A stretch of DNA of 64,000 nt from Draconibacterium mangrovi_A (GTDB taxonomy: Bacteria; Bacteroidota; Bacteroidia; Bacteroidales; Prolixibacteraceae): assembly GCF_037646455.1 (NCBI RefSeq), contig NZ_JBBIXN010000002.1, positions 744,001 to 808,000 of the forward strand, given 5' to 3'. Of the stretch, positions 55,595 to 63,988 are shown piece by piece. A program made the translations under genes and the position numbers. The first letter of the stretch is position 1, and each line of letters opens with the position of its first letter. The notes below the pieces were generated by a model, which was not told the origin of the DNA, did no database searches, and worked only from the letters and a program-made list of their open reading frames with translations.

Positions 55595-57799
55595 TTATTT
55601 TCTTGGAAGAAATCTCGACGGCTGCGTAAAAACTGCATCCCAAGAAGAAACAAACGAAGGCATTGTGATGTAAAGATTTTCCTTTGGTCGGCTGCAAGCT
55701 ACATAAAATAACCTGCGCTCTTCTTCCAATTCCTCAATACTACCGAGTGATTTCACTGAAGGGATCAATCCATCCAATGCAAATGGAACAAACACAGTAT
55801 GCCATTCCAGTCCTTTAGCTGAATGGATCGTCGAAATGGTAACAGGTTTTTCGTCTGACTGATCGATTAAAGGACTTAGTGAATCCTGAATTTTATTTGA
55901 TGGCGGTTCCAGCGTCAAATCACTTAAAAAGCGTTCAACAGAATCATATTTCGAAGCAAGTCCAACAAGTACTTCCAGATCCTTGAACCTGATTTCAGCA
56001 TCGGCCTCAATTCCTTCCAGAACCGTTCGGTAATAGCTTAATATATCTTCAATGGCCTGAACTGGGTTTTGTTGAAGTTTTATCAAGCCGTTGATTAAGG
56101 CGGATAAATCGTTTAATGCTTCAGCAAACTTTTTACCTTTAAATCGAGAGAAATCCACTGTCCCGTTCTTGTTTCGGATTTCCCTGACAATATCACGAGC
56201 AGTGACCTTTCCTATCCCTCGGACCAGTATCAATACCCTGTGCCATGAAACGGCGTCAAGAACGTTAAAGCTTATCTTTAAAAAGGCCATTACGTCCTTT
56301 ACATGCCGCCTTTCAACAAACTTGATCCCTCCGATCACAACAAATGGTATCGATCGCTTTATAAGCTCGGCCTGGACATAGTTGGAGTGCCACATCGCTC
56401 GAACCAGTACAGCGATTTCAGTCAGGGGTATTTCCTTATTGCGCAATTCAAGCATCTTATCTACGATAAAGGTTGCTTCCAGTTCTGGATCATAGAACTT
56501 CTTAATCGAAGGGACATTTGGTGATTCCTTTATTCCAGCCAGTTTCTTCTTAAAGCCAAGTAGTGCTGAATCTATAATCCTATTTGTAAAATCCAGTATC
56601 TGATTACTGCTCCGATAATTTGTTTCAATTTTTACGACTTTACATAGCGGGAATTTGGTCGGGAAACGTAGTATGTTTTCAAAATTAGCACCCCGAAACG
56701 AGTAAATGGATTGCATGTCATCCCCCACGACGGTTACACAACTGCGGTTTCCTACAATTAACTCAACGATTTCATCCTGAGCCAGGTTGGTATCCTGGTA
56801 TTCGTCCACCAGAATATATTTAAAGCGATTTTGCAAAGCGTTTCTAAACGGCGTATTGCTTTTCAGTTCGAACCGTAATTTGTCCAACAGATCGTCGTAA
56901 TCAAGCAGATTTGAAGCCTTTTTGTATATTATGAAATATTCGTTGATCACGTTTATTTCCTGCTGGTAAACCTCAAGATTCCCATGGTAAGTATCAATAA
57001 TTTCGTCAATCGATTGTTCAAGATTCCTTGCCTTGGATATAATATCATAAATGGTGGCTTTTCGTGGAAATGCTTTGTTATCCTTTTTCTTTCCAAGTTT
57101 CAGTTCTGTTTTCACCAGATCAACAATGTCAGCTGCATCCTGGGTGTCGATAATTGTAAAGTTAGGTGGCATATTGATCAACCGGTGGTATGTACGCAGG
57201 ATGTAATTGGCAAATGAATGAAAGGTTCCACCAAAAACATTACCCGGGTATTCACCTTTTAGAAGAGCACTTACCCTATTGAGCATTTCCTTTGATGCCT
57301 TCCTGGTAAAGGTAAGTAACAGTATCTCTTCCGGCAAATACCCTTTTTCGATCAGGTAGCTTACTTTATAGGTTATAACCCGTGTTTTACCACTTCCGGC
57401 ACCAGCAATAACCAAAAGTGGATTAGCAATCTCCAGTACTGCACTTAGTTGTTCAGCGTTCAATTCATTTGCGTAATTAATCTTGAATCTTGCAGGATTT
57501 TCAAGTTTATGACTTACAACCTTTTTCTCAATAGACTTGGCTATCAGCTGGAGTTCCTTTACTCGTTCCCTTGTCAAACCATCTAACTCAATTTCGGTAT
57601 ATGTGTAGCCAGATAGTGATTCACGTACTTGTGAGTAGTTTTCTGTCTTTGGATTATTTATATTATCTGATCTAACCAAATCCAATAGTTCGACTAATTT
57701 ATCTTCTCTGTATTTATTTTTTTGTATCATCCTTCCCATTTTTAAATTCATATTCTTGGTTGTAATAATCTGATCTAACTTTTGCGAGGTTATTTTCAA
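55595..57799 (-). CDS. UvrD/Rep-type superfamily 1 DNA helicase
   Basis: The 734 residues carry SF1A motifs: Q motif (LNAEQLSAV, 113-121), Walker A AGAGSGKT (132-139), DDLL and DEYQDTN (motif II), GDDMQSIYSFRGA (motif III), NYRSSNQILDF (motif IV) and VFVPFALDG to RLFYVACSR (motifs V and VI). It should unwind DNA during repair or element replication. The first ~110 residues before the core are an unrecognised extension. An ATG at 57751 is an alternative start that fits equally well. It is the first gene downstream of the PUL B regulators in the mobile core. Confidence 0.93.
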   Translation of the reverse strand: MKITSQKLDQIITTKNMNLKMGRMIQKNKYREDKLVELLDLVRSDNINNPKTENYSQVRESLSGYTYTEIELDGLTRERVKELQLIAKSIEKKVVSHKLENPARFKINYANELNAEQLSAVLEIANPLLVIAGAGSGKTRVITYKVSYLIEKGYLPEEILLLTFTRKASKEMLNRVSALLKGEYPGNVFGGTFHSFANYILRTYHRLINMPPNFTIIDTQDAADIVDLVKTELKLGKKKDNKAFPRKATIYDIISKARNLEQSIDEIIDTYHGNLEVYQQEINVINEYFIIYKKASNLLDYDDLLDKLRFELKSNTPFRNALQNRFKYILVDEYQDTNLAQDEIVELIVGNRSCVTVVGDDMQSIYSFRGANFENILRFPTKFPLCKVVKIETNYRSSNQILDFTNRIIDSALLGFKKKLAGIKESPNVPSIKKFYDPELEATFIVDKMLELRNKEIPLTEIAVLVRAMWHSNYVQAELIKRSIPFVVIGGIKFVERRHVKDVMAFLKISFNVLDAVSWHRVLILVRGIGKVTARDIVREIRNKNGTVDFSRFKGKKFAEALNDLSALINGLIKLQQNPVQAIEDILSYYRTVLEGIEADAEIRFKDLEVLVGLASKYDSVERFLSDLTLEPPSNKIQDSLSPLIDQSDEKPVTISTIHSAKGLEWHTVFVPFALDGLIPSVKSLGSIEELEEERRLFYVACSRPKENLYITMPSFVSSWDAVFTQPSRFLPRK

Positions 57800-57809
57800 T
57801 TTTTTTCCA

Positions 57810-57817
57810 TACCTTTG
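57810..57817 (+). promoter_or_regulatory. -7 promoter element ahead of the candidate small RNA
   Basis: TACCTTTG is an exact TAnnTTTG on the plus strand, opposite in direction to all neighbouring genes. A TTTG at 57781-57784 is 25 bases upstream, longer than the usual spacer. Confidence 0.45.
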
Positions 57818-57889
57818 TCAGGTGCTCGGATAGAGTGGTAGCCTCAGCGGAATTGAACTGCTGTCTGCCGATCCATCCGAGCATTTTTT
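57818..57889 (+). ncRNA. Candidate structured small RNA with intrinsic terminator
   Basis: Bases 57823-57831 (TGCTCGGAT) pair perfectly with 57875-57883 (ATCCGAGCA), followed by six T. Inside, GGTAG (57837-57841) pairs with CTGCC (57865-57869), and CAGCGG (57845-57850) with CTGCTG (57858-57863) around a 7-base loop AATTGAA. A TAnnTTTG element ends 5 bases upstream. It lies antisense to the transcription of the surrounding genes, in the gap between the helicase and the HTH gene. It looks partly tRNA-like but lacks a T arm. Transcription is not proven. Confidence 0.55.
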
Positions 57890-58049
57890 ATCCACTTGCC
57901 TGTTATACAATTTGGTTTTTTAAAGTATCTGGCAGTAATCAAGATCAAAGAACAACTAATCACTTGAAAAAACACAACAGCTTGTCACTCATTGCATAAT
58001 AGCCTGAATTACATCGAATTAAAATTCAAGTTCAGAATAAACGATTTTG

Positions 58050-58577
58050 TTAACCTGTATTTTGTTGTTCTTTTAATAACTCTTGCCTTTTCTTTTCCAG
58101 ATTGATCTGCTGAATCTTTTGAGTTAGACTTTGAACGAAAGTTGTATGGCTGACACTTTTGTCATTTGAATCCTTTGTTCCTGCTACTGCCTTCTTATCT
58201 GCTATATACGGCAACAGAGTATTTATGTATGAAATCAAATCATTCGTTTTTACTCTCTCAGGATTGATGGTAAGACGAGTATTCATTTGGTGAATTGCCT
58301 TTTGACAAGTTTCTGCAATCACTATCCTGGCTTTTTCCAGATCCGCCGAAAGCATAATTTTTTTAGATTCAATTTCAAGTGCATTTGAATTCACCTGATT
58401 TCTTTTTTCGATATATTCATTCCAATACTGCTTATAGTAATTAATTAATGCAGTTCTTGAAATGTTGAGCTGCCGTGCCGTCAAGCTCTTATTCATATCA
58501 TTGCTTTCCAACACTCTCAGGTATCGAAGTTTCTCTTCAATGTTAGGTATGTAATATTTTCGTTTTGATTTTTTCAT
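58050..58577 (-). CDS. Small HTH protein, possibly terminase-small-subunit-like
   Basis: The 175 residues start with a basic tail and a helix-turn-helix (about 27-52, SLTARQLNISRTALINYYKQY). A long helical region of alternating charge follows, with LEKARIVIAETCQKAI and a basic C-terminus. This order (HTH, then coiled helices) recalls small subunits of phage terminases or other small DNA-binding subunits, but no diagnostic motif is visible, so the label is tentative. It lies in the replication-integration core of the element. Confidence 0.5.
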   Translation of the reverse strand: MKKSKRKYYIPNIEEKLRYLRVLESNDMNKSLTARQLNISRTALINYYKQYWNEYIEKRNQVNSNALEIESKKIMLSADLEKARIVIAETCQKAIHQMNTRLTINPERVKTNDLISYINTLLPYIADKKAVAGTKDSNDKSVSHTTFVQSLTQKIQQINLEKKRQELLKEQQNTG

Positions 58578-58687
58578 GGTTTTAGAATTTAAGATTTTGC
58601 GTTCATTATTTTAAGTCCTGAAAGTTCTGCCAATTGTTAATACAATCGGCAGTATTTTATTTCAAAATCCGAATGTCCTCCTAAAGA

Positions 58688-59065
58688 TTAAAATGGAAGT
58701 TCGAAGTCATTCCCATTTTCATTATTCGGAAAGAGATCCCGCATTAGCATTTTAAACAATGAAGTTGGATCAAAATTCCTTTCAGCTTGTTTTAAAATAC
58801 TTTTACCGATAGAAGCAGCATCATCAATATAATTGTCACATTGTTGCTTGAAGCCTTCTGAAATATCAATATTTCTTAGACAAATAGGTATGGACGCTAA
58901 ACCACCCGGTTGAAATAGTAGAGTACTGTCCCTATAAAACTTACAGTTTAAGCAAGTCATTGTATCCATCCTTTCAGGACATACTTGCTCGTGAATAGTA
59001 CATTCGTCTCTGTCATCGAAAATTTCGCTACAGAAAATGCATTTGTAAACTTCAATTTTTTTCAT
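58688..59065 (-). CDS. Zinc-finger-like hypothetical protein
   Basis: The 125-residue protein begins with a C2HC finger: Cys9, Cys12, His25 and Cys29 (YKCIFC...IHEQVC), then a CLNC pair at 38-41, suggesting one or two zinc sites. The rest is helical with an acidic C-terminus (NDFELPF). It precedes no recognisable partner; it lies 17 bases after DnaB and may form part of the replication operon. The function is unknown. Confidence 0.55.
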   Translation of the reverse strand: MKKIEVYKCIFCSEIFDDRDECTIHEQVCPERMDTMTCLNCKFYRDSTLLFQPGGLASIPICLRNIDISEGFKQQCDNYIDDAASIGKSILKQAERNFDPTSLFKMLMRDLFPNNENGNDFELPF

Positions 59066-59082
59066 GTTTTAAAATTTAATTG

Positions 59083-60399
59083 TTATGATTTTAAAGTTAT
59101 CTCTTGAAATCGGGTCATTTGGTCATTACACGAAATATCCAAACTCCCCTGACGACCTCTTCTGTGCTTAGCTATTGTAAGTTGTATCATATTTTGATTT
59201 TCATCGGACTGATGAAGGAACAAAACGTTGTCAGCATCCTGCTCTATTGCCCCTGACTCCCTTAGATGAGACAATTTAGGACGTTCTCCTTCAGCAGTAC
59301 GATTAAGCTGTGATAGCGCCAACACCGGTATATTACGTGTTTGTGCGATTAATTTTAGGGTACGACTGATTTGTGCCACCTCCTGTTCCCTAATCGCTGT
59401 TTTCTTTACCGGACTGATCAATTGCAAATAGTCAATTACCACAAAATCACAGTGACTATGTCTGTAATTTTCCCTTACAGTAGATTGGACTTGTTCTATG
59501 TTCATTCCACTGGCATCACGAAAGATAACCGGAAGGTTTTCCAATTGCCCCACAGCTTTATTTATCCTTTTCCAATCTTCATCTTCAAGCCTCCCATCTC
59601 TTATGTTTGAACGATAAATATCACTAACAGCTGCAATCAGAATCCTTGCTAAATCTTCCTTTTTCATTTCCCATGAATAGAAATTAACCCAATATCCAGA
59701 AAATGCAGCATGCAGGGCAAAATGCAAAGCAAAGGAAGTTTTTCCGACTCCCGGTCTTGCAGCAAGGATATTCAGATCTCCATTCCTCCAACCACCTGAA
59801 GCATTATCAAAAGTTTGAAAACCAGTAGGAATACCTGGTGAATGTTTTTGCTTTAGAGCTACGCTATCACGATTAATTTCTTCAATCGTATCCTTAAGTA
59901 CCTTTCTGATATGAGTTCCAGAATCAGCAACCATAAAAATATTCTCTACTTGGCTTGCTGAATTTTGCCACTGATGGCTAATTTCTTCAACATCTTTGCC
60001 ATCATAAGACATCGATATTATTTCGGTTGCCTTGTGAATAGACTCCCGCTTATAATACATTTCTGCGATAATCCGAGCATGTGCTTCAATATGTGCCGCT
60101 GATGCTACGTTTTGGGTTAAAGATGTCAGGTATTGTGGTCCCCCTACTGAATCCAAAAGTGATGAATCTTTCAAGCTCTTTGTTACAGTAATCAGGTCAA
60201 CTGGTTGTTTCTGGATCAAATTCTTTTTAATAAATTCAAAAATACGCTGATGCGAATCCAAGTAAAAATGGCCTGTATCTAAAAAGGAGCTGATTTTTTC
60301 GTATACGTCCTTTTCAAGTAAAAGAGCACCCAGAACGGCTTTCTCTGCATCTACTGCCTGTGGTGGCAACCTATCTAATATCGTTTCCGAAATTTTCAT
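59083..60399 (-). CDS. dnaB: Replicative DNA helicase, DnaB family
   Basis: The 438 residues have an N-terminal DnaB domain (1-110, with LPPQAVDAEKAVLGALLLE) and a RecA-like domain (from about 185) with Walker A ARPGVGKT (214-221), DFVVIDYLQLISP (Walker B, about 314-326), and ESGAIEQDADNVLFLH (motif H4 region). It unwinds DNA at the replication fork. Bacteroidota chromosomes have their own dnaB, so a second copy inside a tRNA-flanked element points to element-encoded replication. It is 4 bases downstream of a loader-like gene. Confidence 0.93.
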   Translation of the reverse strand: MKISETILDRLPPQAVDAEKAVLGALLLEKDVYEKISSFLDTGHFYLDSHQRIFEFIKKNLIQKQPVDLITVTKSLKDSSLLDSVGGPQYLTSLTQNVASAAHIEAHARIIAEMYYKRESIHKATEIISMSYDGKDVEEISHQWQNSASQVENIFMVADSGTHIRKVLKDTIEEINRDSVALKQKHSPGIPTGFQTFDNASGGWRNGDLNILAARPGVGKTSFALHFALHAAFSGYWVNFYSWEMKKEDLARILIAAVSDIYRSNIRDGRLEDEDWKRINKAVGQLENLPVIFRDASGMNIEQVQSTVRENYRHSHCDFVVIDYLQLISPVKKTAIREQEVAQISRTLKLIAQTRNIPVLALSQLNRTAEGERPKLSHLRESGAIEQDADNVLFLHQSDENQNMIQLTIAKHRRGRQGSLDISCNDQMTRFQEITLKS

Positions 60400-60403
60400 G
60401 GCA

Positions 60404-61165
60404 TTATGGTTTTAAGAGTTGTCTATTAATTTTTTCCTGCTTTGATTCTTTTGGCGCAATACTGATTATTTCATCATTCCAGCATTTCCCATTCAAATAG
60501 GTTGAAGGATGCATTCGGAATTGCTTTTCTTGAGTGGATTCAACGTACTTTGGAAAATGCACCATAATTTTCTCTATTTCATCTTTGGAAAGCTTTTGCC
60601 ACAGTTTTATACATTTCTGCTTCCCGATTTTCTTGTCGTACAAATCCCAGAAATGTTCAAATAATTTATTATCATTATTTTCATTATTGTTAGGGATTAG
60701 TTTGCGTTCATTTACCGTTTCTTTACCGTTTCCCTTAGCTTGATATTTAGTCCAGTTAACCACTGTTAGCAAGTGTTTCCTTCGTTTCCCCTTACCAATA
60801 GTTTCCCTTTTGATCATATCGTCTCTTTGTAAAAGATCAAAAAACTTATCGACAGTACTTTTTGCGCAACCCATAAGTGTTGCCCAATTTTCAATACTTC
60901 TAAAAGATTGACCAGGCCGGCAATCGTAAATTATATTAGCAACGGAAACCTTGGTTTGGGCATGATTCACATTAAGAAGAATTATCAACCACCATTTAAA
61001 TCGATAGTCGTTCCATATCCAACTTTCTTGGATAGTGCGTTGCAATTTTATGTAACCTTTTAATCCCATATTAATGTCTCGATTTAATATACCACTCACA
61101 CTGCTTTTTAATTCCTCTAAAACATACGATCTCACCTTGTTTTCGGGAATATTCTGCGGATACAA
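60404..61165 (-). CDS. Replisome-organiser / helicase-loader-like protein
   Basis: The 253 residues combine an N-terminal winged-helix-like part (about 35-140, with WNDYRFKWWLIILLNVNH and CRPGQSFRSIENWATLMG), a low-complexity Asn-rich linker (about 158-165) and a C-terminal segment (about 170-240, with FWDLYDKKIGKQKCIKLWQKL and HPSTYLNGKCWNDE). That order is common in phage replisome organisers that deliver DnaB to an origin. Proximity to dnaB (4-base gap) supports this role. No origin was identified. Confidence 0.68.
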   Translation of the reverse strand: MYPQNIPENKVRSYVLEELKSSVSGILNRDINMGLKGYIKLQRTIQESWIWNDYRFKWWLIILLNVNHAQTKVSVANIIYDCRPGQSFRSIENWATLMGCAKSTVDKFFDLLQRDDMIKRETIGKGKRRKHLLTVVNWTKYQAKGNGKETVNERKLIPNNNENNDNKLFEHFWDLYDKKIGKQKCIKLWQKLSKDEIEKIMVHFPKYVESTQEKQFRMHPSTYLNGKCWNDEIISIAPKESKQEKINRQLLKP

Positions 61166-61243
61166 TTCGTAGATCCCCCCAAAGACTTTTAACTACCTTA
61201 TGGGTAATTTCCCGTCCACCAATTCGACTTAACGTGTTCCAGC

Positions 61244-61603
61244 TCATCGCATACCTCCTTTCGAGTTTGTGTATAATTCATCTTGTTTGCGGACACAATA
61301 CTCTTGAGATGTTTCATTTTTTTTGCCTCTAAGCCATTCATCGATTTCTGACTGGAAGAAAATTAGTTTTCGACCACCATATTCAGGCTTGTGGTATGGA
61401 ATCTTGTTTCGATGCACTAACTGATATAATGTATTCCGGCTGTATCCTGTTAGGTCAGAAACCTCCATTATTCCCAGTCGATCATCCTTTTTGATATCTT
61501 GTAGTAATAATTTATTGACCACCAATTTTAAATCTTGGAATTCCTTTGTTAGTTGGGCAACAAGCTGTGGAAGATTGTCAAATGAGTAATTGTTTTCTTT
61601 CAT
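61244..61603 (-). CDS. Excisionase-like HTH (MerR/Xis-type) DNA-binding protein
   Basis: The 119 residues have a helical N-terminus (1-40) followed by a MerR/HTH-17-like winged domain (45-92: GIMEVSDLTGYSRNTLYQLV, IPYHKPEYGGRKLIFFQSEIDEW). Such proteins in Bacteroidota elements commonly control excision or replication. It lies two genes from the integrase, consistent with a recombination directionality factor or element regulator. Confidence 0.75.
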   Translation of the reverse strand: MKENNYSFDNLPQLVAQLTKEFQDLKLVVNKLLLQDIKKDDRLGIMEVSDLTGYSRNTLYQLVHRNKIPYHKPEYGGRKLIFFQSEIDEWLRGKKNETSQEYCVRKQDELYTNSKGGMR

Positions 61604-61714
61604 GATACTTCTCTGAAATTTGTATCACGAAGGTAATGGGGGGAACTAGGGACTAGAAAAAGGACCTAAGGGGTTTAAGGGACTATCTTAATTCCAATCA
61701 CTTAGGATTAATTT

Positions 61715-62533
61715 TTAATAATATTGTGAATATTTCGACATTGCATTTTTTAGATCCTTATCCTCGCAATGTTGATAAGGATCTAATGTCCTGGCAATAT
61801 TAAAATACTCCCCTGATTCACTATAATCTTCTTTTATGTTGGAGTGAATCTTACCCATTGCAGTAATAGCATAGGATTTTCTGTTAGGTTTCAACTTTAT
61901 CGGAGACTTTGGTAGAGTAATTGGTTGATCTTGAAAAAATGTTCTTATCATATTAAAAAATAATTCGAAATCAGCTTGATCATAAAAAACATAATCCCAA
62001 CTTTGATTTTCCCATATCGACACAATTTTATTGATTTCATCATCAACAATTTTTTTCATTCTTCCTTCTACCACAATTTGTTTTGGAGAGTTAGTTTGTA
62101 TATACTTTAAATAATTGTTTTTAATAGCATTAAGCTCTTCTATTTCCTTATCTTCTATGTAAGTTTTCAACAAATCAGATATGACAGAAATGTCTTCCTT
62201 TTCAATATGAATTTTGTAAAATTCTTCTTCAAGATTTCTCTCTAAAGACTCCAATTTTGCCTGCTCAGTTTTTAAATATTTTTGCTTTTCAATTTTATAA
62301 TAGGTATCGAATAAAAATGCAATGTTCTTACCCCATTGTTTGACGGCAAATGCAGTAATCCCATCCATTACAATTGGACATTCATCTATGTTTGTACAGA
62401 TATAGTCCCCAAATTCATCAATCTCAATCAGCCGAATAGGACCCGAATCCTGACAATAGAACCTCGCCTTTTTCTCATTTTTCCCTACAACTATTCCTTC
62501 ATTCTTTATTATGTTCATTATTTGTCTCATCAC
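61715..62533 (-). CDS. Hypothetical element protein
   Basis: The 272 residues show an N-terminal beta-rich part (Y/F-rich, 15-60), a central coiled-coil-like helix (about 80-115, KQKYLKTEQAKLESLERNL) and an acidic-basic C-terminus. I do not recognise a family. It lies between the integrase (23-base gap) and the Xis-like gene, so it probably belongs to the element's control or integration module. Confidence 0.55.
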   Translation of the reverse strand: MMRQIMNIIKNEGIVVGKNEKKARFYCQDSGPIRLIEIDEFGDYICTNIDECPIVMDGITAFAVKQWGKNIAFLFDTYYKIEKQKYLKTEQAKLESLERNLEEEFYKIHIEKEDISVISDLLKTYIEDKEIEELNAIKNNYLKYIQTNSPKQIVVEGRMKKIVDDEINKIVSIWENQSWDYVFYDQADFELFFNMIRTFFQDQPITLPKSPIKLKPNRKSYAITAMGKIHSNIKEDYSESGEYFNIARTLDPYQHCEDKDLKNAMSKYSQYY

Positions 62534-62556
62534 ACTAATTTGAATTTATTTTAATG

Positions 62557-63834
62557 CTATAGAACCTTACTGGCCTGATCTATCACGGAACTATCCAGGC
62601 TGTCAAGGTATACATTGGTTGTTTTCAGGTTCTGATGCCCCATTACCTGGCTGATTACTTCCCTTGGAATTTTATTATTCTGAAGCTGCATAGCCATCGT
62701 GTGGCGTGACACATAGGAAGTTAGGTTGAAATCAAACTCAAATTCCGTTGCCAGATCCTTTAAATAGCCCACATACCGTTTCCTCCTGTTAGTAATATGC
62801 TTGTAGAGTTTTTCCCCAAAGTGATTTATGGTTACTACTGGAAGAAGGTAATCTTCAATTGGCTCCTTAAACTGCCTTAGGTGACCAATTAATTCTTCAA
62901 TTTCAGGTTTGATCCTAATCTGTATCGGTGGCGTGTTACGTTTATTTTTTTCCTTCTCCCTTTTGTAAACCAGATATAGTTCCCCATCGTGGCTAACCAG
63001 GTTACGATGTTTTAGAAGGGCCATATCAATAAATGACATCCCGAAGCAGTAGTACGAAAAAAGAAACAAATTACGGGCATATTCTCCCACCTCTCTTTTC
63101 GAACTAGTTGATTTCAGTTTTTCCAAGTAAGCCACCGGGAGGAATCTCTTAGCCGTTTTTTCTTCCAATTCGGACACTTTGAATCCCCCTGTACCAAACG
63201 GATAGGTAGTTATATTTCCTTCACCGTCCTGTAATGCTTTGTTCAGGATTGCCCGTAAGGCTTTAAAATAATATTTACGGGTATTGCCAGAGTTTCCCCT
63301 TTTCTGTAAAAACACATCGAGACGCTTCACGTATTTGATGTCGATTTCCCCAAATGTCCTTTCTCCCAGTTTTTTATCAAATAAGGTTAAGATATGCTGC
63401 GTGGATGCATAGCAATTGGCATTACCTGTATGCCCCGTTTCCTTTAAAGTTTGAATATGGTCGTCCAGATAATCATTGAAATTACCTTGTTTCGACCGTG
63501 AAAGAAAGGCATTCTTAAACTGGTTGATCGTCCAGTCCTTCTTATCGTGTTCAAACTGTGAGATTACCGCCTTTACTTTCTGGTTATAATTATCAATCAG
63601 GTCATTATCCTTTCTACGTTGCTCATTGGCTTCCTTTTCTTTTTTGGTTCGCAATCCCTTCTCTATTACAAAGCGTTCCTGGGCATCGTCCCATCGATCC
63701 CTTTCTCCATATATTTTTAAAGCGATATAGGCACGTTTGCGGTCTCGGGTCAGTTGCAGGTACACCGGGTAATTCCCATCAGCATCCGGCTGTGTAGTCC
63801 GCATAAAGAATTTATATGTCCGGTTTACTTCCAT
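62557..63834 (-). CDS. int: Tyrosine recombinase (integrase) with arm-binding domain
   Basis: The 425 residues have an N-terminal arm-binding domain (1-95), core-binding SAM-like domain (about 108-205) and catalytic domain (about 230-425). Catalytic motifs include RHTMA (377-381), VMGHQNLKTTNVYLD with His400, and nucleophile Tyr409. Tyr374 stands where HxxR is canonical, common in Bacteroidota recombinases. The box I Arg appears to be Phe264 (CFGMSF). It should join the tRNA-Pro att sites; the start overlaps the arm repeats. Confidence 0.92.
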   Translation of the reverse strand: MEVNRTYKFFMRTTQPDADGNYPVYLQLTRDRKRAYIALKIYGERDRWDDAQERFVIEKGLRTKKEKEANEQRRKDNDLIDNYNQKVKAVISQFEHDKKDWTINQFKNAFLSRSKQGNFNDYLDDHIQTLKETGHTGNANCYASTQHILTLFDKKLGERTFGEIDIKYVKRLDVFLQKRGNSGNTRKYYFKALRAILNKALQDGEGNITTYPFGTGGFKVSELEEKTAKRFLPVAYLEKLKSTSSKREVGEYARNLFLFSYYCFGMSFIDMALLKHRNLVSHDGELYLVYKREKEKNKRNTPPIQIRIKPEIEELIGHLRQFKEPIEDYLLPVVTINHFGEKLYKHITNRRKRYVGYLKDLATEFEFDFNLTSYVSRHTMAMQLQNNKIPREVISQVMGHQNLKTTNVYLDSLDSSVIDQASKVL

Positions 63835-63836
63835 GT

Positions 63837-63867
63837 TAGTCGCTGATTTAGTCGCATTTTAGTCGCA
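63837..63867 (+). repeat. Right-end TAGTCGC repeats, probable integrase arm sites
   Basis: TAGTCGCT at 63837-63844, TAGTCGCA at 63849-63856 and 63860-63867 (12 and 11 bases apart), with an inverted CGACTA at 63883-63888. The word and spacing match the pair at 9112-9130, tying the two ends to the same recombinase. Confidence 0.72.
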
Positions 63868-63988
63868 TTTTTGGTGTAAAAACGACTAAAAACGGTCTTT
63901 TTTTAACTTCACACAAACCTTATCAATACTGGCTTAAAGTTAAATAAAATCAAATAGTTACAAAACAAATAAAGAAGAAAACTACACC

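Noticed and set aside
57823..57883. Possible tRNA with TTG anticodon
   Set aside because: The acceptor-like stem and a 7-base loop are present, but there is no T arm, U33 is missing and only about 61 bases are available; treated as another structured RNA.
55595..63834. Complete prophage
   Set aside because: No capsid, portal, tail, large terminase or lysis genes are visible; only replication and integration genes and one weak terminase-small-subunit-like protein.
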